A stretch of DNA of 64,000 nucleotides from NCBI GenBank assembly GCA_001574975.1, contig KQ965739.1, positions 97,052 to 161,051 of the forward strand, read 5' to 3'. This document shows positions 60,067 through 64,000 of this stretch, piece after piece. The notes below the pieces were generated by a model. It searched no databases and was not told the origin of the DNA. It saw only the letters and a program-made list of their open reading frames with translations. The translations under genes and the position numbers were made by a program. This DNA is from Gonapodya prolifera JEL478 (lineage: Eukaryota > Monoblepharomycota > Monoblepharidomycetes > Monoblepharidales > Gonapodyaceae). Position 1 is the stretch's first letter. Each line of letters begins with the position of its first letter.

Positions 60067-62124
60067 ATGCCTCCCAAACGGTTACGTCCGGATCCTACCG
60101 CAATGGAGACTAGCGGTCGCGACAATGGTGCGGACAACCCAATCGAAGAAAACGTCTCTTTTGCACAACGGGATTCCGAACTTGACAGGTCGGAGGGACA
60201 TTCCAAGCGCCCTAGGAGAGCCACTGGTGAGCGCTTGCTATTCCTTCAAGGTGGAAGAGAACCCAGCTCAGAAATGTCCCTCAGCTGAATATCTGATTCC
60301 GATGGTCCTGTTTCGGCCCGCGCACGCAAGGAAGAGGCACGAAAGCGCGATAAACGTTCGTTAAAGAAGTCACAGGCTCGTGCGGAAGGAACGAGGTCAG
60401 CGACCTCACGACGGAGAGAGGCAGACGCGAAGCGTCACCAGGCAGCACGGGCGAGGGACTCGGATTCTGCCGCTGCTCGTCGTGCGACGCATACACAGAG
60501 GCAGCGAGAAGCAAGGGGGTGGGAGGGTTCTCAAGCCCTGGCGAGTTCGTGTCATATCCCAAGTACCTCAGCAAGTTCAATGCCTCCACCCACGGACCCC
60601 TCCACCAGCAGCCCTTCGTGGTCAGTCAAATCAAAAAATACCGCAATGCCGTGCAGAAGCTGAACGTGCAGACATGCAGTATCTGCCGGGAGGAGTGGCC
60701 AACTGAACGCCCTCCGCCGTCACTAGGGACGCGCTGCATTTGCCAGAGGTGCAAGACAAGTGAGTTCCTGCTCTATCACGCGGAGGCACTACATGGCATC
60801 TCTCTCATGGCATCTATGTCACTGGAACAGAGCCACTTACCTTCTCACGTGCTACTGATATGTAAGGCCCTGGACGAGTGAGTATAAACTTGCCTACTTG
60901 CCGAGTATAAACTCGCGAGTACGAGTTGATGCTAATAAAATTTGGTGAGTTGCGAGTACAAATTTTCAAACTTGCAAGTGTACTCGCGAGTCCGCTTAAA
61001 ATGATTTAGCCGCGTATACTTGCCCTCTCCCACCGTCCAACTCAGGAATTTTGATGTTTTGAAAGCGATGAAGGTGCGAAATTACAACAATTACATGTAA
61101 AGAATACATAATAAAAATGTTTGGTGCTCTTCTTTTGGTACCTGCTCTGTGGGCAAGGTTTGAATGAAGTTTTTTTTGAACATATATTGGCAAGTATACT
61201 CGCGAGTTTGCATTGAACGTTTTAGGCAAGTGACGAGTACAGTATCACATTACACTAGGCGAGTACAAGTTGACAATAAAGTGATGAGTTACCCACTCGT
61301 CCAGGGCCTTACTGATATGGACCACTGCTTTGAGGACCTGCTGCCAAGGATACAGCTTATCTGCCGCATTATTGAGCCCGTGGAGGAGCTATTTGTGGCC
61401 GAAATTTGTACAGTGGTGTCTGTCCATCAGGTCACTGGAGGAGGTACAGTGTGGAAGGGGTACTCGGCAGCTTTTTGGCAGGATGCGGTGAAAGCCATCT
61501 GACAAATTCCTCACCTTGCATTGGAGGTGGACTATAGTGAGCTTGTGGAGAAGGGAGTGGACGGGTTGGTCCAAAGGAGGAGGGTGCGTCAGTGGCTTGT
61601 TGGCGAATTTGGACAGTTTCTTGTGCAGCAAAACCTGCACTATATCAAGCTGGGCATTACGTTGACACTGCAAGACTTGCCCTCCTGCCAGAGGATGGGG
61701 TGCCAGATGGACTTTCAGTCTTGGAAGATCAAGACGTGGATGCCAGTGCTGACCTGGGACCAGTGCCAATGGATGCAGAGCTCTGCCCCAAGCGCCACAT
61801 CACAAAGGGGCAGATGCAGGGGCAGGGTGATGGTGATGGTGAGGTGGATGAAGATTGGGAGGAAGAGGAGATTACCATGGATGTGTTTGTTGATGCGCCA
61901 ATGGCAGCAAAAATCCAGCAGGCCAACAAGGTCAAGGAGGCAATGGACTGGCCAGAGCCTCTTGGCAATAGTTTGCTCAGCAAGTATAGTGGGGAGATGC
62001 TGCTGTCTGTGCAATTCCCCTTGCTCTCACCACTTGGGCTCACTGATCCCCTGTTTGTGGGTAGGTGGGAGAGCGTACGGCTCCAGCCTGCTGTTGCACA
62101 TCTCCTCTGTATTAGTGTTGTGGA
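60067..62124 (+). pseudogene. Helitron-like replicase N-terminal part, interrupted
   Basis: From an ATG at 60067 the chain starts PPKRLRPDP. After a splice it becomes the very basic Arg/Lys/Ala-rich segment (KEEARKRDKRSLKKSQARAE and similar) usual at the N-terminus of Helitron replicase-helicase proteins. Next comes a zinc-finger-like stretch (VQTCSICREEWPTERP, TRCICQRCK) as in the domain preceding Helitron helicases. A likely intron (donor at 60760, acceptor at 60810) rejoins it to KPLTFSRATDMD. The pattern then continues after the hAT insertion as IIEPVEELFVAEICTVVSVH, a stop at 61500, then VQRRRVRQWLVGEFG and ARLALLPEDG. The Rep and helicase parts are absent, because the retrotransposon LTR starts at 62125. 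The insertion, the stop and the truncation make it dead. Confidence 0.55.
60863..61311. mobile_element. 449-bp non-autonomous hAT-type element
   Basis: Terminal inverted repeats TAAGGCCCTGGACGAGT (left) and ACTCGTCCAGGGCCTTA (right) are perfect over 17 bp. The flanking 8-bp target duplication CTGATATG (60855-60862 and 61312-61319) is exact. An 8-bp duplication and a short CAGGG-like inverted end are hallmarks of the hAT superfamily. The interior is AT-rich with subterminal copies of gagtataaact and actcgcgagt, and it codes for nothing. The host sequence rejoins in frame once the element and one duplication are removed. Confidence 0.9.
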
Positions 62125-62365
62125 TGCTACACAACCTAGGTGAGCTGCACGGGCCTGTAAACCGCAGGAACGTGTATATATATGATCAAACATACATAAT
62201 ATGTTGTAGTGCACACAGAACTCACCTGCAGGAACATGACACCAAACTTGGGGCACGCTCTGCAGGTGCACTCATCTAAATACATGACCACAGTAGTGGC
62301 ACAGCACTTAACACCTCACACTATATATACCATGTCAATGGATGTCACCTGAGGCTATGGTGACA
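62125..62365 (-). repeat. 3' LTR (copy C) of the Ty3/gypsy element
   Basis: About 241 bp, related to solo LTRs A and B. On the minus strand it begins TGTCACC right after a purine-rich tract (AGAGAAAAGGAGGGAAG, 62386-62370) and ends TTGTGTAGCA. The polyprotein frame runs some 30 bp into it before its stop. Confidence 0.75.
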
Positions 62366-64000
62366 GTGTGCTTCCCTCCTTTTCTCTCCCTGTCCTGGTT
62401 ATCCATATCTACTAATTTTTTCCGGATATATATGGGCTGTCCTTTTTGTGGATGATCCTTATGAAACTGCAACACGGCATCCAGTGCATTTTGTAGGTTT
62501 TGCCATGGTTCCCATGTTCGTTGTTCAACCCCATAGCCCTTCCAGTGTACTAGCCATACCCATCCACGACCTCTACGTTTCACATCCAAGATCCTTTCCA
62601 CTTCCCATTCAGCAATGCCTTCTGAAACTTCTACTGGAGGGGGTGGAGGTATATGTCTTCCAGGAATTTTATTCTCATAGTGAGGTGATAATAAAGAAGC
62701 ATGAAACACTGGATGGATTCTTGACATTGATGTAGGAAGTTGTAATGTAAATGCCACTGCATTGATTTGTTCTGTAATCACAAATGGTCCAACTTTCTTG
62801 TAGTCAAGTTTCTTACTAGGCCTTGTTGTTGCCAAGTTCCTTGTCTTAAGCCAAACCATGTCTCCTACTTTAAAATTTGCTGGTCTCCTGTGAGGATCTT
62901 CACACTTCTTCCAAATATCCTGTGCTGCATTGATATGCTCCCGAATTCTGGAATTAACCTCTGTCATCTCCTTCACTCTTGCCTCTGCATCAGCAGACAG
63001 TGATTTTAGGGGTAACTGCTGCATAGGGTGCACTATTGGGTGATGTAAGGTTGTTGCAAAGAATGGGGAGTAGCCAGTAGTTTCATTTGGGGTATTGTTG
63101 TGTGCAAACTCCATGAGCGGAAGGTATTTCACCCAGTTATTTTGTTCATAGTTGACATAATGTCTCAGCATAATTTCCGACTGTTGGTTTTTGTTTTCTG
63201 TTTGACCATCAGATTGCGGGTGGAATGCAGTTGATTTTGATGGATGAGCTCCAAGTTATCTCCAAAAGGTATTCCAGAACTCTGCAATAAATTGTGGTCC
63301 ACGATCAGAAACTATATCAAGAGGTAGTCCATGATATCTGTAAACTGTGTCAATGTAAAGTTATGCTAATTCAGCAGCTGTAATATTTTCATTGCATTCA
63401 ACAAAGTGGACACCCTTTTTTAATCTATCTGTCACAACCCAGATGGAGTCATAGGTATGACCCTTATGTTCTGAAGGAGGTAACTTGACTATAAAATCCA
63501 TAGCAACATGTGTCCAAGGATGTTCTGGAATTGATAGTGGGGTAAGTTCCCCAAAAGGCTTCCCTCTGTCAGGTTTATTTCTCTGGCATGATTCACAAGA
63601 TTTACAGTATTGTTCCACATACTTTCTGCTTCCTTCCCAATCATATCCTGCCTTAGTAATTGCAGCATCAGTGCGTTCCCAACTTGGGTGAGCTGCACTA
63701 GGATGGTCATGAAATGCTTTGCAGATTTCTAGTTTTTCCTGCTCATCTGTGACTTGTTGCAAAGCGTCAGCAGTTGACCCTGCCCCTTTGGCAACAGCTA
63801 TTCTTTCAACTGCATATGGTGGTCTTGGTAGAAAATGTTCAACTGGGAGAAGCACCTGTGTTCTATCCCCCTGTTTCTCTTCTGCAGTTGGTATATAGCT
63901 GGGGTTTCTAGAGAGAGCATCTGATATTTTATTCTTTGTTTTGGGGACATGCTGGATAACATAATCAAATTCTCCCAGGTCAACTGCCCAATGAGCATGT
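62335..64000 (-). pseudogene. Ty3/gypsy chromovirus polyprotein, 3' part, decayed
   Basis: The minus frame enters at the right edge with the end of the RNase H domain (YVIQHVPKTKNKISDALSR) and is followed by the integrase zinc finger (HDHPSAAHPSWERT, CKSCESCQ), the integrase core (WTHVAMDFIVKLPP with the first Asp; IVSDRGPQF with the second) and HPQSDGQTENKNQQSE with the Glu. A C-terminal chromodomain follows (SRIHPVFHASLLSP, then EWEVERILDVKRRG, WLVHWKGYG-like text and TWEPWQNL). Two in-frame stops, near 63358 and 63255, break the integrase, so the copy is inactive. The chromodomain puts it with chromoviruses, which target heterochromatin. The 5' part lies outside the window. Confidence 0.88.

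Overview
The window is nuclear DNA of a fungus. The evidence is two fungal-type CBM1 cellulose-binding domains in one secreted protein, dense short spliceosomal introns (mostly 55-90 nt, GTRAGT...YAG), a Pol I A43 subunit, an ATF-type bZIP, a class I-like peroxidase and LTR retrotransposons typical of fungi. Introns are very frequent (9 exons in PGK, 7 in GAPDH and PRMT1, 16 in one redox gene). That fits an early-diverging (zoosporic) fungus best; a basidiomycete is not excluded. No organism name can be fixed from sequence alone. Exon joins below were worked out by hand from splice sites, reading phase and family similarity.

Layout. From 0 to 9 kb: the tail of an unknown gene, a three-finger C2H2 protein, Pol I subunit A43 (minus), phosphoglycerate kinase (minus, nine exons) and an R3H/G-patch Sqs1-like protein. 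From 9.6 to 18.6 kb: a membrane-anchored GH5 glycosidase, GAPDH (minus) and the arginine methyltransferase PRMT1, whose fifth exon is only 6 nt long. From 18.9 to 30.4 kb: a secreted double-CBM1 protein with an assembly gap, a possible small secreted protein, ribosomal protein uS3 (minus), a 2-kb degenerate repeat field, an unrecognised mitochondrial-looking protein (minus) and a peroxisomal-type 2,4-dienoyl-CoA reductase (minus).

From 31.2 to 40.2 kb lies the most striking part. A 16-exon gene encodes signal peptide, heme peroxidase, DOMON, cytochrome b561, cytochrome b5 and FAD/NAD reductase in one chain of about 1174 residues. It faces, tail to tail, a complete nitric oxide synthase of about 1157 residues (oxygenase plus flavodoxin plus FNR-type reductase). 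Together they look like a reactive oxygen and nitrogen neighbourhood: one protein could carry electrons from cytosolic NAD(P)H through membrane hemes to an external peroxidase, and the other makes NO.

From 41 kb onward accessory DNA dominates: a shrunken Ty1/copia relic with a 333-bp LTR, then two more host-like genes (bZIP and an ARM-like helical protein), and then a CpG-poor, AT-richer tract from about 47.6 to 57.8 kb. This tract holds an intronless, frame-broken RNA polymerase II largest-subunit-like sequence (possibly a giant-virus relic) and a multi-exon unknown coding region broken by two solo LTRs. A normal-looking TauD/SyrP-type dioxygenase gene follows. The window ends in nested elements: a Helitron-like gene start split by a 449-bp hAT-type element with an 8-bp target duplication, then cut by the LTR of a decayed Ty3/gypsy chromovirus that runs off the right edge.
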